DNA from: Siphonodentalium dalli
Taxonomy: Eukaryota > Mollusca > Scaphopoda > Gadilida > Siphonodentaliidae
DNA length: 64,000 nucleotides
Assembly: GCA_032622095.1 (NCBI GenBank)
Contig: CP136063.1
Coordinates: 213,607,982-213,671,981, forward strand
Reading direction: 5' to 3'
Under the pieces are notes generated by a model, which was not told where the DNA came from, made no database searches, and was given only the letters and a program-made list of their open reading frames with translations. How positions within the stretch are numbered: the stretch's first letter is position 1; every line of letters begins with the position of its first letter. Below, piece after piece: positions 34,157 through 44,149 of this stretch. Both the position numbers and the translations under genes were made by a program.

Positions 34157-36049
34157 ATGCTAAATACCATTCAACTGACGGTGGACGAAGACCTCAATAA
34201 GCTACGGGCAGAAAATGAACTTATAACGACTTTATCTATAAAGCAATTACGTCGTTTTTCTCAATTTGAGATAGATATAACAAAACTTTATATCGGCCGA
34301 ACAAACTTATTAAGAGGACAAGTAATTCCACTAGCAATTCCATGGAAACATTTGCATTCAACAAGTATGTACATAAATAACCAATTAACTACTTATCGCC
34401 CAGGCATATATTTAATTCATAATAATGCACGGTTATCTTATAAATTAACTAATTTTCATGTTGTTCGTAACAATCATCATGTATATACCACTTAAAAATT
34501 TCCAACAACAAACATGCCTCATCCATTATCACTTTACAAAATAACAACATATGCCATGCCAATAAACAACAAAACCTCACATGCATCGCGACTAACTGAC
34601 TTACCACAATTCATAGCATTAACACATGACTCAAGCTCATACCTTGAACTCAACACAAATGACATACGCACATGCCATTATGAGACACAACGTTTACAGA
34701 CATGCAACATCGATGTCGTTTACCACAGTTCAAACTTCTCTATTTGCACTATCGCACTTCTAAACAACGACATCGCACAAGTTAATTCTACTTGCACTTT
34801 TCGATTTTATACACATGTTGTCACACCAAACATTCAGCAATTAAACAAAACGCATATCCTACTCACCAACATATCACACATTCAAGCATCATGCACGCAC
34901 GCACGATACCAACTACACGATTTCAGGTTGCACATTTTGCGTAATACAAAAGCCTTGTCATTGCACACTCTCGACAAGCGACAATAAATCACATATACCT
35001 GCAATACATCAATCATGCAATCAACACAGCACAGCACAATCAACATTACATCCAGTTAATCTTGCTATGCTTCAGCAATTTTTCGACTCACAAACATTAA
35101 CAAATATTTCTGCCAGTACATTGTTTACAGAATCACCAGACATTACACTCCCAGCATTTAATTTATACAAGCACAATTTCTCCACATTCTTGGCCAACGA
35201 CAACGCCATGCATCTGAATCTCAAAACAGTGGTGCAAAATGCCAAGGACGACATACTTATATATAGTTCCTTAGCGGAACCAATTCTTAGCGGCGAACTG
35301 CTAACAGATAAAGGCACAAACCTAAGTTTTCTTCTTAGCGTTGTTGCCACATCTATTTCGGTCTTAGCAATGTTTTCCATCCTCGTCCTTTACAGAAAGT
35401 TTAAAGTTTGGTCTGCTGCACTGTTGTTGTTAGGCCACGCACAGACAAGTCACACTATGCCTATTTTCCACTACAGTACACCAGCACCATTCATAAGCAC
35501 CACTGAGCCATTTACATTGTCTATGAACAGTTTAACCCTTACGATCATTAATACTGCCATTATCTTCCTGTTGGGGCTTTCGCTTTTAATAGCAGTCTGT
35601 AATGCAATTTCCCGCCAGTCAGGATCAAAAGTAATCATGAAAATCACAAACGGTACAATTGCTTTGGCTCTCCCAATTTTCAAGCTACCATGTTCTGCCA
35701 AACACTGTGATTTTCAATTCCAAAACTTTCACTCGGAACCAAAATTATCTTTCACCTGCTGGCCTAAACTTCAGGTTACTTGGGACAATTTGGAAATAGT
35801 CTCAAAAGTTACTCCGGAAATTCAACTTACACCCATAAACACTTTATGGCTTAACCATATTCAAGCTCTTAACGCACGTCGTATTTTAAGCGGCGATTAT
35901 TGTGTATATCTTTGGGTGTATAACCAAGGTTTTCTAATCTTTTTGCATACTTCTTCACCTGCGTCCAATAGCGAAGTCGCTCCATCAGCACCAAAATGTA
36001 TTTCACCTATTTATCCACTCATTGACCAGGACAGTCAAATATGTTAGAA
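34157..36049 (+). pseudogene. Env-like region of the LTR element, broken into three frames
   Basis: Three successive open stretches lie downstream of pol: 34157-34495 and 34514-34987 in the same frame separated by a stop, then 35067-36049 in another frame. The middle one has paired cysteines and NSTC/NKT/NIS-type N-glycosylation sites. The last has a membrane-spanning stretch followed by a short basic segment (about residues 90-125) and a second hydrophobic stretch (about 155-180), as in a class I or baculovirus-F-like envelope protein. Position, membrane segments and glycosylation sites support 'env'. I cannot name the family. The stops and frame change make it non-functional. Confidence 0.6.
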
Positions 36050-36401
36050 TATACAATTTATTGTTATGCCTATTACTCATAGATATGTCAGTTTGTGTTT
36101 TTCTAGTTTACTATATCTGTGGTCAGTATATTTAGGATATATGTAATAAACTTTGAAAATCTGAACATTCCCCGCTATCATCAATTCAATTCTTGGAAAA
36201 TCTATCAGCAAAGAAGAGGACATCCATGAACGCTCTTTAGCAACAATAGATCTACATTTCACCCTTCTTCGAGCTATGTCCAGGAACATATACCACAACG
36301 CTCTTTATCAACGACAGCTCTACATCATCTTTATTCGAACGATGTCCATGAGGACATGTTAAGCCTCTGTGACATCGGCTTTAACCCTCTGCCGGGGAAA
36401 T

Positions 36402-36869
36402 TATCAGAGTGCAGAATACAACGTGTGCGGTCGGCGGTTGGTCTGACACTTCGACCTACGTCAATTAAGCCTATCGTAACACGTTACTTATATAAATATT
36501 AATCTAATAACACCAGTATTTCTACCTGTCAATAATTCTTATACCAGAAACTAATTCAGAAATTAGCCACATACATACCTTCATATATTGTTAGCTTTTC
36601 TGCAAGCCAAGTAAATTTACTTCAGTTCATTGTGTCATTTCCACCCATATAAAATATATGTTGTAGGGTAATCGAGTTACAATACAATATTCTCTCGTTC
36701 CTACAACATATCTTTTCTTTTTACTTTCTATACAGGTATGTACAATTTTCTATATTATTTACTTTTACTTATATTTCTAAATTCATCATTACTAAAAGAG
36801 ACTTAACAATCTTAAACTCTTATTTAAATTCTACTTATTTGCAGTATCTCACTTATTATTAAATACGTT
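36402..36869 (+). repeat. 3' LTR of the LTR retrotransposon, first part
   Basis: Begins TATCAGAGTGCAG after a purine-rich GGGGAAA word and follows the 5' LTR to TATTAAATACGTT, where the 9-kb palindromic element is inserted. The remaining 44 bp are at 45869-45912. Upstream, at about 36228 and 36296, two AACGCTCTTTA words resemble the family A motif. Confidence 0.85.
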
Positions 36870-37110
36870 AGAAGAATAGCCGTCTCGTTACCCCCACATC
36901 TAAAAATAGAATTTGTGGGTCTAAAATTGGTTGTACTAAAATATTCCCAAAATATCAAAACCCCAAAAAAATTTCAAAACTTCCAAAATTTATTTTTTCC
37001 AAAAAATTTCAAAAACCCAAAAACAAAAAATTTCAAAATCCCCAAATTTCAAAAAACGAAAAAATTTCAAAACCCTCAAAATTATTTCTCTAAAAAAACA
37101 GTTTAAATAA
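36870..37110. repeat. Left terminal inverted repeat and CAAAA-rich tract
   Basis: Starts AGAAGAATAGCC, then CATCTAAAAATAGAATTTGT, GGTCTAAAATTGGTTGTACT and AAAATATTCCCAAAA, followed by a TTTCAAAA/CCCAAAA low-complexity tract. The mirrored version ends at 45862. The open frame through it (36915-37106) is low-complexity and not a gene. Confidence 0.85.
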
Positions 37111-38091
37111 AAAATTTATAACGAGTTTTCGGTTTCTGATAATCTCGATATTAAAAAATGTCGAATGTTTATTAAAATTATTTGCGTGTAATATCTTTCG
37201 TTATTTTTTTTGTTCAAATATTTTTCATGAAATTATTAATCGATGTTTAGAAATAGCTTTATTGGACATTGTGACCATCGATATGAATGCATACATTCCA
37301 GTGTTTATCGGACGCAGTTCATACATATATAATTGTCATACCTGAAAATAGACACCATTACTCTTACATAAATAATAAAGAGCGTTTATTCTTAACTTCT
37401 CTATCCCAGATGAAGTTATTGAGTATATGACAGGTGTGTATTATCGTGAATTATTGGAAGTATTGAGATGTACTATCTTGAATCACGAGTGGACGAAAAG
37501 GGTAATGTGAAATTACAACCCCCAGAATGAATTGTCATATTCGATGGAACATATTATGTACAAGTAATCACACACGACATTGTGGGTAACAATGTGTCTT
37601 TCACACCTTGCTTTACCAAATGAATTCTATTATATTCCCGTTCACAGTTATATGCCATTCAGAAAACATATCGATTTAATGTCTGAGCAGTATTAGTTGT
37701 TTAACGGGTTAGTATCAATTAAGGTTGATAAACTGTGTCATTGTTAGCATTAACACGATAATTAGTTATCCAAAAAATGCATACATAATACGTCCAGGTC
37801 ACTCAATGATAGAAATTGCTTCGGTGTCATTGTTATAACAACATTACGTAATAACCACTTATCGCCCCACATTCATACTTACGCTTTGGACATTTTATCA
37901 GTTTATCACGTGATCACTAAATGTGGCAATCGGGTATCCTCCGATGCCTGCAATATATTATTTATAATAATTGGACTCATTGATCTCACGTGAATAATAC
38001 TCTTAGTTGTTCCAATAAAATAGTTATCAAATTCGATCACCAATAGATTTGACTGTGGAATGTAATGACCTTTAACTTATTTATCGATCTA
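37111..38091. repeat. Left arm, non-coding subterminal segment
   Basis: No convincing gene. It contains AATAATAAAGAGCGTTTATTC at 37372, the dispersed AATAAAGAGCGTT motif, and GTGTATTATCGTGAATTATT at about 37436, a copy of the sequence just upstream of the zinc-finger genes. Repeat R1 (37875-38098: ACATTTTATCAGTTTATCAC, GTGATCACTAAATGTGGCAA) recurs at 39226-39440. Confidence 0.65.
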
Positions 38092-38385
38092 AAGGGACAC
38101 TCATTATGAATGAATGTTAACAATACAAGCGCACGAATGAAGAGCGTTGAACATATACGAAATTACTACACGAATGAATTGAACCTTGAAATTTATATTT
38201 CACATCTTACCAACAACAGCTACAGACATAATCATAGTATTATACTGTCTTGCATGTACACACGCTATGACATCATTAAAGGTGGACAATCCACTCACGG
38301 TGTGACAACAGATACGGACATAGGCATAGTGTTATACAGTCTTCTATGTACCCACGCTATGACACCATTAACGTACATTGGATGT
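38092..38385. repeat. Left arm repeat R2 (first copy)
   Basis: AAGGGACACTCATTATGAAT, GCACGAATGAAGAGCGTTGA, ATTTCACATCTTACCAACAA and GGTGTGACAACAGATACGGA occur here, again at 39838-40115, and in shortened form at 39600-39770. Right-arm mirrors are at 42868-43165, 43225-43400 and 44345-44640. A frame of 85-92 aa is open in the longer copies, but the short copies do not preserve it. I treat this as a repeat, not a gene. Confidence 0.7.
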
Positions 38386-38415
38386 TAGGTCTATGACTCT
38401 TGAGTATGCACCAAT

Positions 38416-38846
38416 CAATGAGCAAATGAGCAAAAAAATGAGCAAATGAGCAAAAAAATGAGCAAATGAGCAAGAAAATGAGCAAATGAGCAAGAAAATG
38501 AGCAAATGAGCAAGAAAATGAGCAAATGAGCAATAAAAATGAGCAAATGAGCAAAAAAATGAGCAAATGAGCAATAAAAATGAGCAAATGAGCAAAAAAA
38601 TGAGCAAATGAGCAAAAAAATGAGCAAATGAGCAAGAAAATGAGCAAATGAGCAAGAAAATGAGCAAATGAGCAAGAAAATGAGCAATAAAAATGAGCAA
38701 ATGAGCAAGAAAATGAGCAAATGAGCAAGAAAATGAGCAAATGAGCAAGAAAATGAGCAAATGAGCAATAAAAATGAGCAAATGAGCAAAAAAATGAGCA
38801 AATGAGCAAATGAGCAAAAAAATGAGCAAATGAGCAAAAAAATGAG
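38416..38846. repeat. (ATGAGCAAATGAGCAARAAA)n minisatellite, left arm
   Basis: About 430 bp of ATGAGCAAATGAGCAAAAAA and variants (AAGAAA, AATAAAA). All three minus-strand frames are open because the unit lacks stops on that strand, giving Leu/Ile/Cys/Ser/Phe-rich frames of about 150 aa that are by-products. The mirrored array at 44150-44315 is only about 165 bp. Confidence 0.95.
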
Positions 38847-40200
38847 ATGTAACATTATATCACTGTTATTGTATCAATTGATAGGTTCAGACAAGTTCGA
38901 TGTTTAGAAAAGAAAAGTTACCTATAATTCTGCTGTGGTTAAGCAGTCCATTATTTAGGGCATACCTGTATGTAGGCCTATCAGTGGATGAATAGTCTGC
39001 CGGAGAAGTACTGTGTTGACAGGTCTTGTCGGTAAGAGAGTCAAACGAGAAGTGAAGCCTCGGCTATTAAAACATAGTAATGCGATAGCGAACATCAAAC
39101 GAGTCTGCGCACGCATATCTGTCAAAAGGATACAATAGCAGTCATTGGTCAATTTATCCCCGGTGTCAGCTCAGTACCCAATCAGGACGAAGCCGAAGGT
39201 CAACTCATTTTTTTTGCTCATTATAGTACGTCACTTGGACATTTTATCAGTTTATCACGTGATCACTAAATGTGGCAATCGGGTATCCACCGATGCCTGC
39301 AATTTATTATTTATAATAATTGGACTCATTGATCTCACGTAAATAATACTCTTAGTTGTTCCAATAAAATAGTTATCAAATTCGATCACCAATAGATTTG
39401 ACTGTGGAATATAATGACCTTTAACTTATTTATCGATCTATGTTAGAACATGGTCTTAACAAAAAACTTGACCATAACAAAAATTACCTTACATTTATGC
39501 ATGAATCTAATTAGACCATACGTAAATATTGTCAGCTTATCGTCTGATGAGCAAATCCGATGTTTATCAAAAATAGTACAACTTCCAGTTGGTAATTACT
39601 CTTACGAATGAAGAGCGTTGAACATATACGAAATTACTACACGAATGAACTGAAATTTATATTTTCACATCTTACCAACAACAGATACAGACATAGTCAT
39701 AGTGTTATACTATCTTACATGTACCCATGCTATGACATCATTCGAAGGGGCAATACACTCAAGGAGTTAAAGTGACACGAAACAAGGGACGTGATGTAAT
39801 ATTGGTGTTTGAATCTTAAAGGAACACAAGACACTCTAAAGGGACACTCATTATGAATGAATGTTAACAATACAAGCGCACGAATGAAGAGCGTTGAACA
39901 TATACAAAATTACTACACGAATGAATTGAACCTTGAAATTTATATTTCACATCTTACCAACAACAGCTACAGGCATTATCATAGGGTTATACTGTCTTGC
40001 ATATACACACGCTATGACATCATTAAAGGCGGACAATCCACTCACGGTGTGACAACAGATACAGACATAGGCATAGTGTTATACAGTCTTCTATGTACCA
40101 ATGCTATGACATAATTAAAGGGGGATAATACACGCACGGTGTGGAATGTTAAAGTGACACGCGGTATAGATATATAACGAAGACGAGAATAGCATGTTGA
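38847..40200. repeat. Left arm, second R1/R2 block
   Basis: Unique spacer 38847-39225, then R1 (39226-39440), then a unique stretch with AATCTAATTAGACCATACG, then a shortened R2 (39600-39770) and a full R2 (39838-40115). The order is mirrored in the right arm at 42790-44145. No gene is supported. Confidence 0.65.
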
Positions 40201-40205
40201 TGAAG

Positions 40206-40211
40206 TTTATT
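40206..40211 (-). terminator. Polyadenylation signal AATAAA of the left zinc-finger gene
   Basis: AATAAA on the minus strand begins 6 bp past the TAA stop of the 189-aa gene. The mirror in the right arm is at 42743-42748. Such tight packing of stop and signal is typical of compact viral or mobile-element genes. Confidence 0.7.
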
Positions 40212-40216
40212 GAAAT

Positions 40217-40786
40217 TTAATCATTGTCTGAATCTTCGACCGTTAGATTTACTTCTAAGAGTTTCTTGAATTTTCTCATCGCTTCATCTGCAGCCCATTC
40301 ATTATTATATCCGTGTTTGGTCAGTTTGACCATTTTCTTCATGATCATGGTATGTATGCGTGATGTTTTCAATCGATACTGGTATTCTATTAATCGTCTA
40401 TAACTTTTGAGAAACAGAGCAAACTCTGTGTCGATGGTATCCTCTTTTCCCGACATGCTCTCATCTCCCGAAATGCTCTCTTCTTCTTTCACATCATTGG
40501 TGACGCGTTTCATCATACTTTTGAATGTGTCCATCTCGTTGACACATCGCGCAGCTTTCTTAAGACCGAATACCGTTCTACTACCGACGACATTACCATC
40601 TTCTGAATCTGATAGCGTTCCCCGTTCATCTTCATCTGAATCTAGACCCGCTTCGTCAGATTCATCGGTATCTTCTCCGAATAGAGTTGGTTTTGTCTCG
40701 GACATAACTCCGTGTTTAATCTGTTTATGTCTTTGTAGATTGTAGTTCGTCGATAAAATAATGCCACATAAATCACACCCGTGCAT
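40217..40786 (-). CDS. C2H2 zinc-finger protein, 189 aa, left-arm copy
   Basis: Starts MHGCDLCGIIL and has one classical C2H2 finger at residues 4-25 (C-x2-C-x12-H-x4-H, CDLC...HKQIKH). Next comes an acidic Asp/Glu/Ser-rich middle (residues about 37-65) and a second acidic stretch (about 100-118), then a helical, Lys/Arg-rich C-terminus (LKSYRRLIEYQYRLK, KMVKLTKHGYNNEWAADEAM). The acidic-plus-helical layout suggests a DNA-binding or regulatory factor (inference). The right-arm copy encodes an identical protein and I see one synonymous change (CTA/CTC near 40680). It sits downstream of the 105-aa gene in the same orientation. No named family is recognised. Confidence 0.85.
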   Translation of the reverse strand: MHGCDLCGIILSTNYNLQRHKQIKHGVMSETKPTLFGEDTDESDEAGLDSDEDERGTLSDSEDGNVVGSRTVFGLKKAARCVNEMDTFKSMMKRVTNDVKEEESISGDESMSGKEDTIDTEFALFLKSYRRLIEYQYRLKTSRIHTMIMKKMVKLTKHGYNNEWAADEAMRKFKKLLEVNLTVEDSDND

Positions 40787-40967
40787 TATCGCGAATTATT
40801 GGAAGAACCATCACTCTTATAAGTAGTGATAAAAAGAGAGAATAAGGTGTGGTATACAACCATCGCGCTAAGAGTACGTTCGTCCCGGGGCTAGGGTATA
40901 GATATTTGACCGCCGGTGATTCAATTAATGCCAATTTATCAGTATGGTACTCTATGTATTCATTCAT
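40773..40967 (-). CDS. Small ORF between the two arm genes, left arm only
   Basis: A 64-aa frame begins MNEYIEYHTDKLALI, 7 bp after the stop of the 105-aa gene, and overlaps the start of the zinc-finger gene. Most of it is absent from the right arm because of a deletion of about 200 bp. With no recognised motif it may be a remnant or spurious, but its placement in a tightly packed block is noted. Confidence 0.35.
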   Translation of the reverse strand: MNEYIEYHTDKLALIESPAVKYLYPSPGTNVLLARWLYTTPYSLFLSLLIRVMVLPIIRDNARV

Positions 40968-40974
40968 GATTTGG

Positions 40975-41292
40975 CTAATCGTATGACACTGGTCTTTTCA
41001 TTTTCTTCTTATTATTAGACAAACCTCCAACTCTCTTGTTCGTTTGTTTGGACGCTTTACGTGTGTTTGTCAACTTATTTGCTGCAACTTCGGCCTTAGC
41101 CATTTCAATCGCTTGAGCGAGGGGTGTCACCACGTTAATATGTGGTTTTAGAACGTCTTCTTCACTATCACTATTTTTAGTTCTGTCAATAAAGTATCGA
41201 CCCTGATTATCTGGTATTAACTTCCCATCAACCATATCTCTGAAATGTTTTCTCCACATTTCAAGATCTGCTGGAATATACGGGATCGACAT
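40975..41292 (-). CDS. Conserved arm gene, 105 aa, left-arm copy
   Basis: Starts MSIPYIPADLEMWRKHFRDM and ends in a Lys/Asn/Arg-rich tail (TNKRVGGLSNNKKKMKRP). It lies about 60 bp downstream of a TATA-like box (41355-41362), close to the palindrome centre, facing outward. The basic tail and compact size would suit a nucleic-acid-binding or virion-core-type protein, but I do not recognise the family with certainty and claim no function. The right-arm copy keeps the first 97 residues and has a changed tail. Confidence 0.8.
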   Translation of the reverse strand: MSIPYIPADLEMWRKHFRDMVDGKLIPDNQGRYFIDRTKNSDSEEDVLKPHINVVTPLAQAIEMAKAEVAANKLTNTRKASKQTNKRVGGLSNNKKKMKRPVSYD

Positions 41293-41354
41293 GTTTCTTC
41301 AAAATGTACAAGTCACTCTTTTTTCTGCATTTTATTTTAGAAAGTTTATCGCCT

Positions 41355-41362
41355 CTTATAAA
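41355..41362 (-). promoter_or_regulatory. TATA-like box of the left-arm gene block
   Basis: TTTATAAG on the minus strand, in the context ATATTTATAAGAGGCGATAA, lies 63 bp upstream of the ATG at 41292. The mirrored box lies at 41776-41783, 63 bp before the ATG at 41846. The equal spacing on both arms simply follows from the palindrome. Confidence 0.5.
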
Positions 41363-41775
41363 TATCGATTATTGCATCTAAAAATAGAATCTTTGGGTCT
41401 AAAATTGGTTGTACTAAAATATTCCCAAAAACCCAAAACTTCAAAAATATTCCCAAAAACCCAAAACTTCAAAAATTTCAAAAACTTCAAAAAACTTCAA
41501 AAATTTCAAAAACTTCAAAAATAAAACCCCGCCGGCGGCGGCGGCATTGCGGTATTTTACTGCGGCGGCGGTGCCGCCGCCGCCGCCGCCGGGGTCCGCC
41601 ACCGGCGGGGTCTTATTTTTGAAGTTTTTTGAAGTTTTTGAAATTTTTGAAATTTTTGAAGTTTTTTGAAATTTTTGAAGTTTTTTGAAGTTTTTGAAGT
41701 TTTGGGTTTTTGGGAATATTTTAGTACAACCAATTTTAGACCCAAAGATTCTATTTTTAGATGCAATAATCGATT
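41363..41775. repeat. Centre of the palindrome: internal copies of the terminal sequence and a GC hairpin
   Basis: From both sides the centre is approached through GCATCTAAAAATAGAATCTT, GGTCTAAAATTGGTTGTACT and CCCAAAAACCCAAAACTTC, the same sequence as the outer ends at 36898 and 45830. The middle (41526-41612) is a GCC/GGC-rich hairpin (CCCCGCCGGCGGCGG...CCGGCGGGG). It looks like two element ends fused head to head, with the GC block as the hinge. The two open frames across it are low-complexity. Confidence 0.8.
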
Positions 41776-41783
41776 TTTATAAG
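41776..41783 (+). promoter_or_regulatory. TATA-like box of the right-arm gene block
   Basis: TTTATAAG in CGATTTTTATAAGAGGCG lies 63 bp upstream of the ATG at 41846. The left arm has ATATTTATAAG at the mirrored place. Confidence 0.5.
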
Positions 41784-41845
41784 AGGCGATAAACTTTCTA
41801 AAATAAAATGCAGAAAAAAGAGTGACTTGTACATTTTGAAGAAAC

Positions 41846-42181
41846 ATGTCGATCCCGTATATTCCAGCAGATCTTGAAATGTGGAGAAAACATTTCAGAG
41901 ATATGGTTGATGGGAAGTTAATACCAGATAATCAGGGTCGATACTTTATTGACAGAACTAAAAATAGTGATAGTGAAGAAGACGTTCTAAAACCACATAT
42001 TAACGTGGTGACACCCCTCGCTCAAGCGATTGAAATGGCTAAGGCCGAAGTTGCAGCAAATAAGTTGACAAACACACGTAAAGCGTCCAAACAAACCAAC
42101 AAGAGAGTTGGAGGTTTGTCTAATAATAAGAAGAAAATGGTGATGGTTCTTCCAATAATTCGCGATAATGCACGGGTGTGA
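41846..42181 (+). CDS. Conserved arm gene, 111 aa, right-arm copy with altered tail
   Basis: Identical to the left-arm protein through NNKKKM, then reads VMVLPIIRDNARV to a TGA at 42179-42181. The altered end arises from a deletion of about 200 bp whose left edge lies right after AAGAAAAT. The new stop overlaps the start of the zinc-finger gene (42168), so the two genes now overlap by 14 bp. The tail swap removes the KRPVSYD end found on the left. Confidence 0.75.
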   Translation: MSIPYIPADLEMWRKHFRDMVDGKLIPDNQGRYFIDRTKNSDSEEDVLKPHINVVTPLAQAIEMAKAEVAANKLTNTRKASKQTNKRVGGLSNNKKKMVMVLPIIRDNARV

Positions 42182-42737
42182 TTTATGTGGCATTATTTTA
42201 TCGACGAACTACAATCTACAAAGACATAAACAGATTAAACACGGAGTTATGTCCGAGACAAAACCAACTCTCTTCGGAGAAGATACCGATGAATCTGACG
42301 AAGCGGGTCTAGATTCAGATGAAGATGAACGGGGAACGCTATCAGATTCAGAAGATGGTAATGTCGTCGGTAGTAGAACGGTATTCGGTCTTAAGAAAGC
42401 TGCGCGATGTGTCAACGAGATGGACACATTCAAAAGTATGATGAAACGCGTCACCAATGATGTGAAAGAAGAAGAGAGCATTTCGGGAGATGAGAGCATG
42501 TCGGGAAAAGAGGATACCATCGACACAGAGTTTGCTCTGTTTCTCAAAAGTTATAGACGATTAATAGAATACCAGTATCGATTGAAAACATCACGCATAC
42601 ATACCATGATCATGAAGAAAATGGTCAAACTGACCAAACACGGATATAATAATGAATGGGCTGCAGATGAAGCGATGAGAAAATTCAAGAAACTCTTAGA
42701 AGTAAATCTAACGGTCGAAGATTCAGACAATGATTAA
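42168..42737 (+). CDS. C2H2 zinc-finger protein, 189 aa, right-arm copy
   Basis: Same protein as the left-arm copy at 40217-40786: C2H2 finger near the N-terminus, two acidic stretches, and a basic helical C-terminus ending VNLTVEDSDND. The TAA at 42735-42737 is followed by AATAAA at 42743-42748. The ATG follows CCAATAATTCGCGATA directly, a word that recurs at 37436 and 45275. A possible regulatory role within the element is inference. Confidence 0.85.
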   Translation: MHGCDLCGIILSTNYNLQRHKQIKHGVMSETKPTLFGEDTDESDEAGLDSDEDERGTLSDSEDGNVVGSRTVFGLKKAARCVNEMDTFKSMMKRVTNDVKEEESISGDESMSGKEDTIDTEFALFLKSYRRLIEYQYRLKTSRIHTMIMKKMVKLTKHGYNNEWAADEAMRKFKKLLEVNLTVEDSDND

Positions 42738-42742
42738 ATTTC

Positions 42743-42748
42743 AATAAA
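42743..42748 (+). terminator. Polyadenylation signal AATAAA of the right zinc-finger gene
   Basis: AATAAA 5 bp past the stop codon, mirrored at 40206-40211. Confidence 0.7.
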
Positions 42749-42789
42749 CTTCATCAACATGTTATTCTCGTCTTCGTTATATATCTATA

Positions 42790-44145
42790 AGTGGGGAGGG
42801 GGTTTCACCAATATTACATCACGTCCCTTACCGCGTGTCACTTTAACATTCCACACCGTGCGTGTATTATCCCCCTTTAATTATGTCATAGCATTGGTAC
42901 ATAGAAGACTGTATAACACTATGCCTATGTCTGTATCTGTTGTCACACCGTGAGTGGATTGTCCGCCTTTAATGATGTCATAGCGTGTGTATATGCAAGA
43001 CAGTATAACCCTATGATAATGCCTGTAGCTGTTGTTGGTAAGATGTGAAATATAAATTTCAAGGTTCAATTCATTCGTGTAGTAATTTTGTATATGTTCA
43101 ACGCTCTTCATTCGTGCGCTTGTATTGTTAACATTCATTCATAATGAGTGTCCCTTTAGAGTGTCTTGTGTTCCTTTAAGATTCAAACACCAATATTACA
43201 TCACGTCCCTTGTTTCGTGTCACTTTAACTCCTTGAGTGTATTGCCCCTTCGAATGATGTCATAGCATGGGTACATGTAAGATAGTATAACACTATGACT
43301 ATGTCTGTATCTGTTGTTGGTAAGATGTGAAAATATAAATTTCAGTTCATTCGTGTAGTAATTTCGTATATGTCAACGCTCTTCATTCGTAAGAGTAATT
43401 ACCAACTGGAAGTTGTACTATTTTTGATAAACATCGGATTTGCTCATCAGACGATAAGCTGACAATATTTACGTATGGTCTAATTAGATTCATGCATAAA
43501 TGTAAGGTAATTTTTGTTATGGTCAAGTTTTTTGTTAAGACCATGTTCTAACATAGATCGATAAATAAGTTAAAGGTCATTATATTCCACAGTCAAATCT
43601 ATTGGTGATCGAATTTGATAACTATTTTATTGGAACAACTAAGAGTATTATTTACGTGAGATCAATGAGTCCAATTATTATAAATAATAAATTGCAGGCA
43701 TCGGTGGATACCCGATTGCCACATTTAGTGATCACGTGATAAACTGATAAAATGTCCAAGTGACGTACTATAATGAGCAAAAAAAATGAGTTGACCTTCG
43801 GCTTCGTCCCGATTGGGTACTGAGCTGACACCGGGGATAAATTGACCAATGACTGCTATTGTATCCTTTTGACAGATATGCGTGCGCAGACTCGTTTGAT
43901 GTTCGCTATCGCATTACTATGTTTTAATAGCCGAGGCTTCACTTCTCGTTTGACTCTCTTACCGACAAGACCTGTCTACACAGTACTTCTCCGGCAGACT
44001 ATTCATCCACTGATAGGCCTACATACAGGTATGCCCTAAATAATGGACTGCTTAACCACAGCAGAATTATAGGTAACTTTTCTTTTCTAAACATCGAACT
44101 TGTCTGAACCTATCAATTGATACAATAACAGTGATATAATGTTAC
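42790..44145. repeat. Right arm, R1/R2 repeat block
   Basis: Mirror of 38847-40200: full R2 (42868-43165), shortened R2 (43225-43400), R1 (43554-43768) and the unique spacer (43770-44145). The sequence is very close to the left arm, with scattered single-base differences (for example TCCCGATTGG against TCAGGACGAA at the start of the spacer). Confidence 0.7.
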
Positions 44146-44149
44146 ATCT

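Noticed and set aside
38110-38388. 92-aa frame repeated in the palindrome arms as a gene
   Set aside because: Part of repeat R2; shortened R2 copies break the frame and there is no promoter or poly(A) context as for the zinc-finger gene.
38357-38855. Three overlapping minus-strand frames of about 150 aa rich in Leu, Ile, Cys, Ser and Phe
   Set aside because: They are the three frames of one minisatellite that lacks stops on that strand; the right-arm array is much shorter and does not conserve them.
40407-40745. Ser-rich antisense frame opposite the zinc-finger gene (also 42209-42547)
   Set aside because: Shadow of the acidic Asp/Glu/Ser region of the real gene; one arm changes an antisense residue where the sense change is silent.
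41291-41847. Two frames starting MFLQNVQVTLFSAFYFRKF across the palindrome centre
   Set aside because: Run antisense from the 105-aa gene start into the low-complexity CAAAA and GCC tracts.
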